From NCBI GenBank assembly GCA_030066455.1, contig JASJBQ010000219.1:1-8112 (forward strand): 8,112 nucleotides of DNA. Direction: 5' to 3'. The position numbers and the translations under genes were made by a program. Positions 1 through 6,902 of this stretch are shown here, piece by piece. The stretch comes from Desulfobacterales bacterium (GTDB lineage: Bacteria; Desulfobacterota; Desulfobacteria; Desulfobacterales; UBA5852). The notes under the pieces were generated by a model. The model saw nothing but the letters and a program-made list of their open reading frames with translations. It had not been told where the DNA came from and did not search any database. Every line of letters starts with the position of its first letter. Within the stretch, counting starts at the first letter, position 1.

Positions 1-879
1 CGGCCGGCCGACAGCGCCGCCCTCCAGGCGGCGCTACACTGGTACGCGGGCGGCATGCAGTCCATTTTCCTCCAGGACGCCAACAGCCTGGTGATCAAAC
101 CCAGAGATCTGATCGCTGTTCTGGAACACCTGCGCCGTCGTTTTCCCTGGGTGAAGCGCATCACTTCCTATGCGCGCTCCCACAGCATCGCCCGGATCGC
201 TTTACCCGACCTGCAGGCCATGGCCGCCGCCGGTCTCAACCGCATTCACATCGGCCTCGAGTCGGGGGCCGACGCGGTCCTCCGGCGCATGCGCAAAGGC
301 ACCACCAAGGACGGCCACATACGGGCCGGCCAAAAGGTCAAAGCTGCCGGGATGGAGCTTTCGGAATATGTCATGCCCGGCCTGGGCGGGCGCGATCTGT
401 CCCGCGAACATGCCCTGGAAACCGCCGATGCCCTGAACCGGATCGATCCGGACTTCATCCGCCTGAGGACGTTGGCAATCCCCAACCACACCGAACTCGC
501 CACGGATCGTGACCAGGGGCGTTTCGAGAAACTGGGCGAGCGCGAAACGGCCGAAGAGGTGCTTCTTTTTCTGGAAAGCTTGGAGGGTATCACCAGCATG
601 GTCAAGAGCGACCATATCCTCAACCTCTTCCAGGAAGTCGAGGGCCGTCTGCCGGACGACAAACCCGCCATGACCGGCGTCATCCGGGATTACCTGGCAC
701 TGCCGCCTGAAGTACAAGTGGTATTCCAGACCGGGCGGCGCCTGGGACTTCTGGCGCGCCTGGCGGACATGGCCGTTCCCGCCAGGCGGCGACGGGCCGA
801 ACAGGCGGTGGCGAGCTACGGTATCCGGCCGGACAACGTGGATACCGTCGTCGAAGAGATCATGAAGCGTTTTATCTGA
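1..879 (+). CDS. Radical SAM protein, C-terminal part (5' end outside window)
   Basis: The reading frame is open from base 1 to the TGA at 877-879, giving 292 residues with the N-terminus missing. An internal ATG at 55 lies inside conserved sequence and is not the start. The visible part matches the second half of an Elp3/MiaB-type radical SAM barrel: a strand followed by FLQDAN, then RITSYARS, then AGLNRIHIGLESG (the usual SAM-contacting G-ESG strand), then MRKGTT and SEYVMPGLGG, and IRLRTL before a helical tail. The CxxxCxxC cluster motif that binds the 4Fe-4S centre should lie just upstream of the window and cannot be checked. The reaction and substrate are unknown. It is a cytosolic, oxygen-sensitive class of enzyme. 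It converges on the - strand gene ending at 926, with only 46 nt between them and no T-rich terminator visible. The family call is firm; the function is open. Confidence 0.85.
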   Translation, partial: RPADSAALQAALHWYAGGMQSIFLQDANSLVIKPRDLIAVLEHLRRRFPWVKRITSYARSHSIARIALPDLQAMAAAGLNRIHIGLESGADAVLRRMRKGTTKDGHIRAGQKVKAAGMELSEYVMPGLGGRDLSREHALETADALNRIDPDFIRLRTLAIPNHTELATDRDQGRFEKLGERETAEEVLLFLESLEGITSMVKSDHILNLFQEVEGRLPDDKPAMTGVIRDYLALPPEVQVVFQTGRRLGLLARLADMAVPARRRRAEQAVASYGIRPDNVDTVVEEIMKRFI

Positions 880-925
880 TGTCGGTCAGGGGATAGCGCC
901 GGCCAGGACCTGCGACCGGTCGTGT

Positions 926-2605
926 TCAGGGGATCAGCAGGCTGCTGAAAAGGGCGGCGAACACGAAGATGAGCAGGGCCGCGGCCGCGGCCTGAAAGAG
1001 GATACCCGGCAGCAGACTCTGGGACCTTTCGCGCGCCAGCCCGGCGGCAATACCGAACACCAGCGCGGCCAGGGTGATGCGGATGGTGGCTGCAAGCTGG
1101 CCGGAAGGCGGCATGAGATCGGCCCCCAGCATGATGAGGGCGGGAAACACGGCATACATGATGGTGCTGCAAACGTTCGGAAAGGACAGCGCCCAACCGT
1201 TGTCGCAGCGCTGCACGCGCGAACGCTTGGCGATGATCCCGTGGGCCAGGCCGCGGAACAACAATTCGCCGGCAAGCGGTATGAGCAGCACGGCGTAAAA
1301 GATCTTGAAGCCCGTAACCATGTCGGGCAGCTCCTCCCAGGGTACGGGCACCCCCCCCATGGCCGCCGCAGCGGCACCCACCGGTAGCATCAGCCACCAG
1401 GCGCGGCCGATGGGCACCCCCAGCCCGACCTGCCATAAGCGTCCGCGCGAATAGATCGCTATACCCAGGAAAGAAAAGAGAACGACGCTCAGGTAGAAAA
1501 TCAGGTCGGACTGGCTCAGCACGGCAGCGAGCATGCTGGATTGAAACCAGGTTGTCTGCGGCAGGTACCGCTGGATGAGAGCGGCCGCGCCGGTGACAAG
1601 GGCCACCACGGCCAGGGCATGAAGAAAACGCAGGGTGCGCTGCAGCATGCTCGGGGGGCGGAAGACGTCCCGGCAGGCCTCGGCGATTTCCAGGGGCGTC
1701 AACTGGGTGCCGACGCCGCGGGGCGATCCCCCGATATCGCCGGACCCGCCCCATTGGTTTTTCTCACTCCGGCAGCGCACCACCGGGTCCAGAAAATTGA
1801 GCTTGCTGTAGATCGGTTTGAGGTCACCGGGCATGAAATGGTCCATGCGGCGCAGGGTATACCCCCCGGATTCGTTCTGCAGGATGACGATGGCGATGTT
1901 CTCGCCGTAGAGGCGGGCCAGAAAGGGCTCGATTTCGTATATGCCCTGGGCCGAGGCCACGGCCACCGCAAAGCGGTTGTTGACGATTTCCACCCTGGCC
2001 AGTTCCTGCAGGTCCTGAAAGTCCAGAAATTCGTCCGAACGGTAGACCAACCGGTCGATCTTCTGCAGCACCAGGGCGGTGTGCTCCAGGAAGTCGCTTT
2101 CCTCCCAGACGGCGTGGCGTTTCAGGTCGATCTCTTCTTCCCGCAGGTAGTCGATGATCTTGCGGGTCTTGTTGAGCAGATCGAGCGGCAGGCCGCTGAT
2201 GTGAATCATCTCCAGGCCGTGGGCATCGATGAGGCTTTCAAGCCGCACCAGCGTGTAGAGGCCCTTCAGCTCGTCCGGCGCCTTTTGTTTGAGGCGCACG
2301 TGATTGAGGAGCAGCCAGATGGAAAGGATCGTGTCCAGGTCCGGCTCGTTGGCATATATTTTCCAGTCGCGGCCGCGCAGGTCCATGCCCTTCATGACCA
2401 TCACCAGCACCTGTTCGCAGGTGGCCAGGGTGAACGGCCGCACCACCCCCTCGTGATGGTCGAAATTGTAGACGTGTTTCTCGAGGTCCATGAAGGGTTC
2501 GCACTGGGCGACACCGTCGAGATAGATGCGGGAATTGGGCGATTTGCGAACAGTGGAGGCCGAGAACGACAGGCCGGGCTGAACGATGACGGCAATGTTC
2601 GGCAT
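926..2605 (-). CDS. Two-domain protein: DHH-like soluble domain fused to degenerate CPBP membrane domain
   Basis: A 559-residue protein if it starts at the ATG at 2605. Residues 1-310 are soluble and contain NFDHH (47-51), EPDLD (87-91) and a glycine-rich WGGSGDIGGSPRG (285-297). These recall the metal-binding DHH motif, the DxD motif and the DHHA1 glycine motif of DHH phosphoesterases, but the order differs from classical members. Residues about 324-559 hold seven or so hydrophobic segments and resemble a CPBP (CAAX/Rce1-like) intramembrane protease. The landmark is AGELLFRG (445-452), where the family has EExxxR; the first Glu is Gly446. The later His and Asn positions also look lost (Pro488, Gln538, Ala542), so proteolysis is doubtful. 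The start is uncertain. GGAG touches the 2605 ATG directly, and the frame stays open upstream with an ATG at 2794, a GTG at 2728 and a TTG at 2851. I chose 2605 because recognisable protein begins with MPNIAVIVQPG. No function can be assigned. Confidence 0.75.
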   Translation of the reverse strand: MPNIAVIVQPGLSFSASTVRKSPNSRIYLDGVAQCEPFMDLEKHVYNFDHHEGVVRPFTLATCEQVLVMVMKGMDLRGRDWKIYANEPDLDTILSIWLLLNHVRLKQKAPDELKGLYTLVRLESLIDAHGLEMIHISGLPLDLLNKTRKIIDYLREEEIDLKRHAVWEESDFLEHTALVLQKIDRLVYRSDEFLDFQDLQELARVEIVNNRFAVAVASAQGIYEIEPFLARLYGENIAIVILQNESGGYTLRRMDHFMPGDLKPIYSKLNFLDPVVRCRSEKNQWGGSGDIGGSPRGVGTQLTPLEIAEACRDVFRPPSMLQRTLRFLHALAVVALVTGAAALIQRYLPQTTWFQSSMLAAVLSQSDLIFYLSVVLFSFLGIAIYSRGRLWQVGLGVPIGRAWWLMLPVGAAAAAMGGVPVPWEELPDMVTGFKIFYAVLLIPLAGELLFRGLAHGIIAKRSRVQRCDNGWALSFPNVCSTIMYAVFPALIMLGADLMPPSGQLAATIRITLAALVFGIAAGLARERSQSLLPGILFQAAAAALLIFVFAALFSSLLIP

Positions 2606-2798
2606 CTCCAGGCAGGTCAGGTAACTTTCGTTCTCCCCATGCTGGATGGCGTAGCGGTTGGGGAGGTCTCCGAAAGCAGTCGAAGGGTTTTCCCGACCCG
2701 CGGCCTGATTTGGTGCGGCTTCTTCCACGTTAACGGCCCGCCTCTTGTCTGGCGATGAGATGTCGTCTGTGCGCGGGTATGCCCGCGGATGCATGATT

Positions 2799-2812
2799 CG
2801 GAAGCGCTTCCG
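2799..2812. promoter_or_regulatory. Perfect 14-bp palindrome, possible operator
   Basis: CGGAAGCGCTTCCG is self-complementary over all 14 bases. Palindromes of this shape, with a central CG and purine-rich left arm, are typical of LacI/GalR-family operators; that link is family knowledge, not proof. It lies about 65 nt downstream of the - strand promoter candidate and just upstream of the alternative ATG at 2794. Chance occurrence in GC-rich DNA is possible, and no regulator gene is in the window. Confidence 0.35.
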
Positions 2813-2877
2813 GTCCCCCGTCACCCTTTTCCGCCCGATCGGCGGCGGCAATCCTGCGTGCCTTTGCAGGACAACAC

Positions 2878-2905
2878 CATATCAGCATTGTGGGTGATTT
2901 TTCAA
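2878..2905 (-). promoter_or_regulatory. Weak sigma-70-like promoter candidate for the - strand gene
   Basis: Read on the - strand, TTGAAA (2905-2900) matches five of six bases of the -35 consensus. It is followed after 16 bp by GATATG (2883-2878), which matches only three of six -10 bases. The surrounding stretch is more AT-rich than its neighbours. Transcription from here would give a leader of about 265 nt to the 2605 start or about 75 nt to the 2794 start. The -10 element is poor, so this is tentative. Confidence 0.25.
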
Positions 2906-2981
2906 CACATAGTCGCCGGCCGCTCAGCGGTCCGGTCCGTCCGGTTGATGACAGGCCCGGCACATGATACGGGAGACGCAG

Positions 2982-3002
2982 GCCACGGATCCTCCCCGTG
3001 GC
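2982..3002 (+). promoter_or_regulatory. 7-bp hairpin in the leader of the lyase gene
   Basis: GCCACGG (2982-2988) pairs perfectly with CCGTGGC (2996-3002) around a 7-nt loop ATCCTCC. It sits 32 nt before the lyase ATG and 22 nt before its GGAG ribosome binding site. No T-tract follows, so it is not an intrinsic terminator. The CCTCC loop could pair with a GGAG-type ribosome binding site, which is suggestive only. Confidence 0.3.
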
Positions 3003-3034
3003 GTCGATTTGTCCAACCCTCATCGGAGCGAACG

Positions 3035-3976
3035 ATGGCGCGTCAAAACAGGGGCGTCAATCTCGAGGATCAGACCCTGCGCGACGGTCTCCAGAGCGAG
3101 TCCCGGCCCTTTTCGCTGGTCGAAAAAAAACACCTGGTCGCCGGGCTGGCGCGCGCCGGCCTGAAGCGCATCCAGGTGGGTTCGTTCGTGCATCCCCGTC
3201 GGGTGCCCCAGATGGCCGACACCGATGAACTGGTGCGCACCGTGGAGCCCCCCCAAGGGGTGGTCTTCAGCGGGCTGGTGCTTAACGCGCGCGGACTCGA
3301 GCGGGCCCTGGCCTGCGGGCTGTCGGACGTGGCCCTCTCGGCCTCGGTGTCGGACAGCCACAGCCGCCGCAACACCAACCAGAGCGCGACGGCGGCCATT
3401 GACACCGTGGCCGGGCTGATCCGCGAGGCGGTCCAGTCCGGGCTGGACGTGCGCGGCGGGCTGCAGTGCGTATTCGGTTGCGTCTATGAGGGCGCCATCG
3501 ATGCCGACCGTGTGCTGGCCGCCGCCGAGAAAATGGCCGCCGCCGGCGCCCGGTCACTCAACCTGGCCGACACCACGGGAATGGCGCACCCCCGGCAGGT
3601 GACCGACCTGTGCGCGCGAATCGGCAAGGCCCTGCCCGACATCGAGCTGGTCCTGCACCTGCACGACACCCGGGGGCTGGGACTGGCCAACATGCTGGCC
3701 GGTTTCGAGGCCGGAGTCCGCAGCTTCGACGTCTGCACCGGCGGACTGGGCGGCTGCCCCTTCGTGCGCGGCGCGGCCGGCAACGTGCCCACCGAGGACG
3801 CCGTGCACGCCTTCGAGGCCATGGGGGTGGCCACCGGCATCGACCTGGCCGGTCTGGTCAAGGTGGTGGACACCCTGGAACGCCTGCTCGAACGACGGCT
3901 GCCCGGGCGCATGGCGGCCGTGCTGCGGGCCGCCCGGGATAAAACCGTCGCCTGCGGGGAGAAGGCCGATGGCTGA
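3035..3976 (+). CDS. HMG-CoA lyase family enzyme (DRE-TIM metallolyase)
   Basis: A 313-residue cytosolic TIM-barrel enzyme expected to split a 3-hydroxy-acyl-CoA carrying a carboxyl or oxo-precursor arm into acetyl-CoA and an oxo acid. Motifs run in family order: TLRDGLQ (Arg16-Asp17), SFVHPRRVPQMAD (50-62), CVFGCVYEG (145-153), LADTTGMA (177-184), HLHDT (His208, His210), GGLGGCPF (catalytic Cys241) and GNVPTED (249-255). Relative to human HMG-CoA lyase every landmark is offset by 25, so Gln47 falls on human Glu72, a substitution worth noting. The start at 3035 is supported by GGAG at 3025-3028, 6 nt upstream; an in-frame extension to 2789 has no recognisable protein. The gene overlaps the CoA-transferase by 8 nt, implying co-translation. 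Candidates are HMG-CoA lyase or (R)-citramalyl-CoA lyase, which belongs to this family in Chloroflexus. The fold is certain, the substrate is not. Confidence 0.9.
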   Translation: MARQNRGVNLEDQTLRDGLQSESRPFSLVEKKHLVAGLARAGLKRIQVGSFVHPRRVPQMADTDELVRTVEPPQGVVFSGLVLNARGLERALACGLSDVALSASVSDSHSRRNTNQSATAAIDTVAGLIREAVQSGLDVRGGLQCVFGCVYEGAIDADRVLAAAEKMAAAGARSLNLADTTGMAHPRQVTDLCARIGKALPDIELVLHLHDTRGLGLANMLAGFEAGVRSFDVCTGGLGGCPFVRGAAGNVPTEDAVHAFEAMGVATGIDLAGLVKVVDTLERLLERRLPGRMAAVLRAARDKTVACGEKADG

Positions 3977-5165
3977 AACGCATCCGCCCCTGCCGCTCGA
4001 GGGCCTGAAAGTGCTCGACCTGGGGCACACGGTCATGGGGCCGACCTGCGGGTTGATCCTGGCCGACATGGGCGCCGACGTTCTCAAGATCGAGCGCGTG
4101 CCCGGCGGCGACACCACCCGTACATTGACCGGTTTCGGGTCCGGTTTCTTCGCCTATCTCAACCGCAACAAGGCCAGCCTGGCCATCGACCTGAAATCCG
4201 GGCGGGGTGCCGATGTGCTGCGTCGCCTGCTCGCCGGCGCCGACGTGCTCATCGAGAATTTCGGCCCCGGGACCATGGCGCGTCTGGGCTTCGGCTATGA
4301 TGCCTGCGCGGCCATCAACCCGCGATTGATCTATTGCACCCTCAAGGGGTTTCTGCCCGGCCCCTACGAAGACCGGCCGGCCCTGGACGAGGTGGTGCAA
4401 ATGATGGGCGGACTGGCCTATATGACCGGGCCGCAAGGCCGTCCCCTGCGAGCCGGGGCCTCGGTGGTGGACATCCTGGGCGGCACCTTCGGCGCGGTGG
4501 GCATCCTGGCCGCCCTGCACCGGCGCCGGGCCTCCGGGCGCGGCGAGCTGGTGCACGCCGCCCTGTTCGAATCGGTGGCTTTCCTGATGGGCCAGCACAT
4601 GGCCGCCGCCGCGGTTACGGGTGAGCCCCCTCCGCCCATGCCCGAGCGAGGCCGCAGCTGGTCGATCTACGACCTCTTCGAGACCCACGATGGGAAGCAG
4701 GTGTTCATCGGCTGCACCAGCGAGAATCACTGGCAGGCGCTTTGCCGGCATTTTGATTTTGAGGACTGGTCGACGGACCCGCGCCTGGCGGACAATACCC
4801 TTCGGGTCGCGGCCCGAGAACGGCTGCTGCCGGCTATCCGGGAGCGCATCGGCCAACTGGACGCCGACGAGGTCCAGGCCCGGGCCCGCAGGGCCGGTAT
4901 CCCCTATGCCCCGGTGGGACGACCCCAGGACCTCATCGATGATCCGCACCTCACGCAGTCTGGCGGGCTGGCCGATGTGCGCCTGCCGGACGGGGGCACG
5001 GCCCGGCTGCCCAAACTGCCGCTGCGCCTGGGCGGTGCCGATCTCGGCCTGCGGGCTCAGCCGCCCGCCGTCGGGGAGGGCAGCCGAGCTTTTCTGAAGG
5101 CGGCCGGATTCAAGGAGGCGGAAATCACGGAACTCCTTGCGACCGGTACGATTATTACCGCGTGA
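3969..5165 (+). CDS. Class III CoA-transferase (CaiB/BaiF/formyl-CoA transferase family)
   Basis: A 398-residue enzyme, the usual length, predicted to move CoA from a donor such as succinyl-CoA or acetyl-CoA to a carboxylic acid through an aspartyl-CoA anhydride. Family signatures are VLDLGHTVMGPTCG near the N-terminus, ADMGADVLKIE (32-42), NRNKAS-LAIDLK (65-76), IENFGPG (95-101), the catalytic-Asp segment GASVVDILGG with Asp168 (matching Asp169 of formyl-CoA transferase), GRGELVHAALFES (190-202) and the late AGIPYAPV...DPHL region. The ATG lies inside the end of the lyase gene (8-nt overlap) and has GGAG at 3958-3961, so the two proteins are very likely made together. This pairing suggests activation of an acid and immediate cleavage of the thioester, as with succinyl-CoA:citramalate CoA-transferase and citramalyl-CoA lyase. 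The acceptor acid cannot be deduced from the sequence. Confidence 0.92.
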   Translation: MAETHPPLPLEGLKVLDLGHTVMGPTCGLILADMGADVLKIERVPGGDTTRTLTGFGSGFFAYLNRNKASLAIDLKSGRGADVLRRLLAGADVLIENFGPGTMARLGFGYDACAAINPRLIYCTLKGFLPGPYEDRPALDEVVQMMGGLAYMTGPQGRPLRAGASVVDILGGTFGAVGILAALHRRRASGRGELVHAALFESVAFLMGQHMAAAAVTGEPPPPMPERGRSWSIYDLFETHDGKQVFIGCTSENHWQALCRHFDFEDWSTDPRLADNTLRVAARERLLPAIRERIGQLDADEVQARARRAGIPYAPVGRPQDLIDDPHLTQSGGLADVRLPDGGTARLPKLPLRLGGADLGLRAQPPAVGEGSRAFLKAAGFKEAEITELLATGTIITA

Positions 5166-5192
5166 ATCGCAGGACTGGGAAGGAACGCGCGA

Positions 5193-5675
5193 ATGTCACT
5201 GTTGAGCCAGATCAGCAGCCAGGCGGTCCAGCGCCTGGTTCAGTTTCGGGCCCGGCCGCAGGCTCCGTTGCTGGCCGCCATCGAGGAAGCCGTCCGCAGC
5301 GAGGGCATCGCCGCGGGCGTGATCGTCTCCGGGCTCGGTGCGCTCAAGAAGGCGGTCTTCCGTAACCTCAAACATTTTCCCTCGCAGTTTCCGGTCACCC
5401 CCGACGACCGCCTCTACCTCGAAGTGACCCGACCGATGGAGCTGGTATCGCTCACGGGATGGGTTGCGCCCCGCGACAACGGCGAACCGGAAATCCACGC
5501 CCATTTCGCGGCTTCACTGGTTCAGGACGACACCGTGGTGACCATGGGGGGGCATCTCACGGACGAAACAATCTGCGGCATCAAGGTGGTCATCGCCATC
5601 CTGGTCGTGGACGCCGCGAGTGTCAAGGCGGCCATCGACCCTGATACCCGGACCCACGATCTGTTTCTGGAATAA
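5193..5675 (+). CDS. PPC/DUF296 domain protein (PD1-like)
   Basis: A 160-residue single-domain protein of the PPC (plant and prokaryote conserved, DUF296) family, annotated in databases as PD1-like DNA-binding. Visible family features are an N-terminal helix pair, VIVSGLGALKKAVF (44-56), then a beta-rich core with GEPEIHAHFAA (97-107) and MGGHLTDE (118-125). His102, His104 and His121 are arranged as in bacterial members where such histidines can hold a metal ion. No AT-hook is present, unlike plant relatives. GGAAGGA at 5178-5184, 8 nt before the ATG, supports the start, and only 27 nt separate it from the transferase gene, so it belongs to the same operon. Its role could be regulatory or an unrecognised enzymatic step; the prokaryotic family is poorly characterised. 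Confidence 0.85.
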   Translation: MSLLSQISSQAVQRLVQFRARPQAPLLAAIEEAVRSEGIAAGVIVSGLGALKKAVFRNLKHFPSQFPVTPDDRLYLEVTRPMELVSLTGWVAPRDNGEPEIHAHFAASLVQDDTVVTMGGHLTDETICGIKVVIAILVVDAASVKAAIDPDTRTHDLFLE

Positions 5676-5795
5676 CCCCAGCCTTCACAGCCGGGAGGGA
5701 GCACATCCCGCACTCAAATCAGGACCGCATGCCCGCGCAATTACAGGTCCTTCCGGCGTCAATCCTGGTTCGCGGACAGGACCGGAGGAGAGTTC

Positions 5796-6860
5796 ATGCC
5801 GAACCACGATATACCCACAATTGCAGCCCAGGAGCTGACGCAGTGGCTGCAACCGGTGTTTGAATTTTGCGGACTGCCTGAGGCCGATGCGGCCACCGCC
5901 ACCCGGGCTCTGGTCAAAGCCAGCCTACGGGGCGTGGATTCCCACGGCGTGGCCCGGGTGCCCATGTATTGCGAGCGTCTGCGGCAGGGGGTTGCCAACC
6001 CGGCGCCGGACATCCGCATCGAACGGACGGCGCCCGTCGCGGCCCTGGTGGACGGCGACAACGGACTGGGGCTGGTGGTGGGCCCCCGGGCCATGGATGC
6101 GGCCATCGCCATCGCCCGGGAGAACGGCATCGGGCTGGCGGGCGTCCGGCACAGCGGCCACTACGGCATGGCCGCGCTCTACGTTCTCCAGGCGGTCGAA
6201 GCCGGGTGTGCGGCCATGGCCTTCACCAATGCCTCACCGGCGCTGGCGGTCTGGGGAGGACGAACCCCCTTCCTGGGGACGAGCCCCTTTGCCGCGGGCG
6301 CCCCGGTCGGTGCGGCCCCGCCCTTCGTGCTGGACATGGCCTGTTCCACCGTGGCACGCGGTAAGCTCAAATTCGCCGCCCAGCGGGGCGAGTCCATTGC
6401 CGAGGGGCTGGCGCTGGACCGGCATGGCCGGCCGACCACCAACGGGGCCGCGGCCTTCGAGGGCGTGATGCTGCCCATGGCCGGCGTCAAGGGTTCCGGG
6501 CTTTCCATGCTGATGGAGGTCCTGAGCGGGGTTCTGACCGGGGCTGCATTCGGTGGTGAGGTCCGCAATCCCTTCACCGGACTGGACGGCCCCCAGAACA
6601 CGGGCCATTGCTTTCTGGCCCTGCGCACCGATCTTTTCATGCCCCGCGAAGCTTTCGAAGACCGGATGCAGATCCTGCGCGAACGCGTGAAAGCACAGCC
6701 CCGGGCGGAAGGTTTTACGGAAATCCTGATGCCGGGCGAGCCCGAGGCCCGCACCGCGGAAGAACGCCGGCTACGGGGGATTCCACTGACCGCCGACGTG
6801 CTGGCATCCCTGCAGGCCGAGGGCAAGCGGGCCGGACATCCGTTTCCGGACGTTAGCTGA
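5796..6860 (+). CDS. Ldh2-family malate/L-lactate/ureidoglycolate-type dehydrogenase
   Basis: A 354-residue NAD(P)-dependent 2-hydroxyacid dehydrogenase of the Ldh2/AllD/YiaK/ComC fold, which is unrelated to classical Rossmann lactate dehydrogenases. Motifs: LRGVDSHGVARVPMY (44-58; Arg45 and His50), VRHSGHYGMAALY (117-129; His122), MAFTNASPALAVWGG (141-155), LGTSPFAAGAP (160-170; GTNP is commoner), FVLDMA-S-ARGK (177-190), LDRHGRPTTN (207-216) and PMAGVKGSGLSMLMEVLSGVLTG (227-249). Known members oxidise malate, lactate, ureidoglycolate or sulfolactate, or reduce cyclic imino acids, so the substrate is open. A strong GGAGGAG at 5784-5790, 5 nt before the ATG, fixes the start. A 120-bp gap follows the PPC gene, longer than elsewhere in the cluster but without an evident terminator. 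In context it probably makes or consumes an oxo acid linked to the transferase-lyase pair. Confidence 0.92.
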   Translation: MPNHDIPTIAAQELTQWLQPVFEFCGLPEADAATATRALVKASLRGVDSHGVARVPMYCERLRQGVANPAPDIRIERTAPVAALVDGDNGLGLVVGPRAMDAAIAIARENGIGLAGVRHSGHYGMAALYVLQAVEAGCAAMAFTNASPALAVWGGRTPFLGTSPFAAGAPVGAAPPFVLDMACSTVARGKLKFAAQRGESIAEGLALDRHGRPTTNGAAAFEGVMLPMAGVKGSGLSMLMEVLSGVLTGAAFGGEVRNPFTGLDGPQNTGHCFLALRTDLFMPREAFEDRMQILRERVKAQPRAEGFTEILMPGEPEARTAEERRLRGIPLTADVLASLQAEGKRAGHPFPDVS

Positions 6861-6902
6861 CCGGTCCGCTCGGCCATTCTAAGGCGACTGGTGGCGCTAC
6901 GG

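Larger units (their letters stand above)
2606..3034. other. Divergent intergenic region between the membrane-protein gene and the catabolic cluster
   Basis: This stretch of about 430 bp separates the - strand gene from the + strand lyase gene. Part of it (2606-2794) may be coding if the - strand gene starts upstream. The residues there are low in recognisable structure, so I treat it as leader. It contains a 6-bp hairpin (CGCGGG, loop TATG, CCCGCG; 2772-2787), a 14-bp palindrome (2799-2812), a weak - strand promoter candidate (2878-2905) and a 7-bp hairpin near the lyase start (2982-3002). I see no convincing sigma-70 or sigma-54 promoter facing the lyase gene. TTGATG at 2945 followed by TACGGG at 2968 is too poor to call. 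Confidence 0.5.

Noticed and set aside
886..934. 9-bp direct repeat TCAGGGGAT at 886-894 and 926-934, and the palindrome CGACCGGTCG at 913-922, between convergent genes
   Set aside because: No mobile element lies between the repeats (only 31 bp), and no T-tract follows the palindrome, so neither a target duplication nor a terminator is supported.
816..1754. - strand open frame of about 312 codons in another frame of the membrane-protein gene
   Set aside because: Arg/Gly/Ala-rich shadow without motifs; the overlapping frame gives coherent hydrophobic segments.
1541..2758. Long + strand open frame (about 405 codons) opposite the membrane-protein gene
   Set aside because: Its product shows no recognisable motif, and the opposite strand encodes clear DHH-like and membrane segments; GC-rich DNA leaves such antisense frames open.
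3123..3130. Run of eight A inside the lyase gene, possible slippage site
   Set aside because: It encodes Glu-Lys-Lys in an intact frame and continues into conserved sequence; there is no sign of a phase-variable or frameshifted gene.
3858..4949. Long - strand open frame (about 363 codons) opposite the CoA-transferase
   Set aside because: The + strand carries unmistakable class III CoA-transferase motifs; the antisense product has only low-complexity Gly/His/Arg-rich sequence.
6859..6866. GACCGGTC palindrome overlapping the end of the Ldh2-type gene
   Set aside because: Only 8 bp, without spacer or T-tract; expected by chance in GC-rich DNA.
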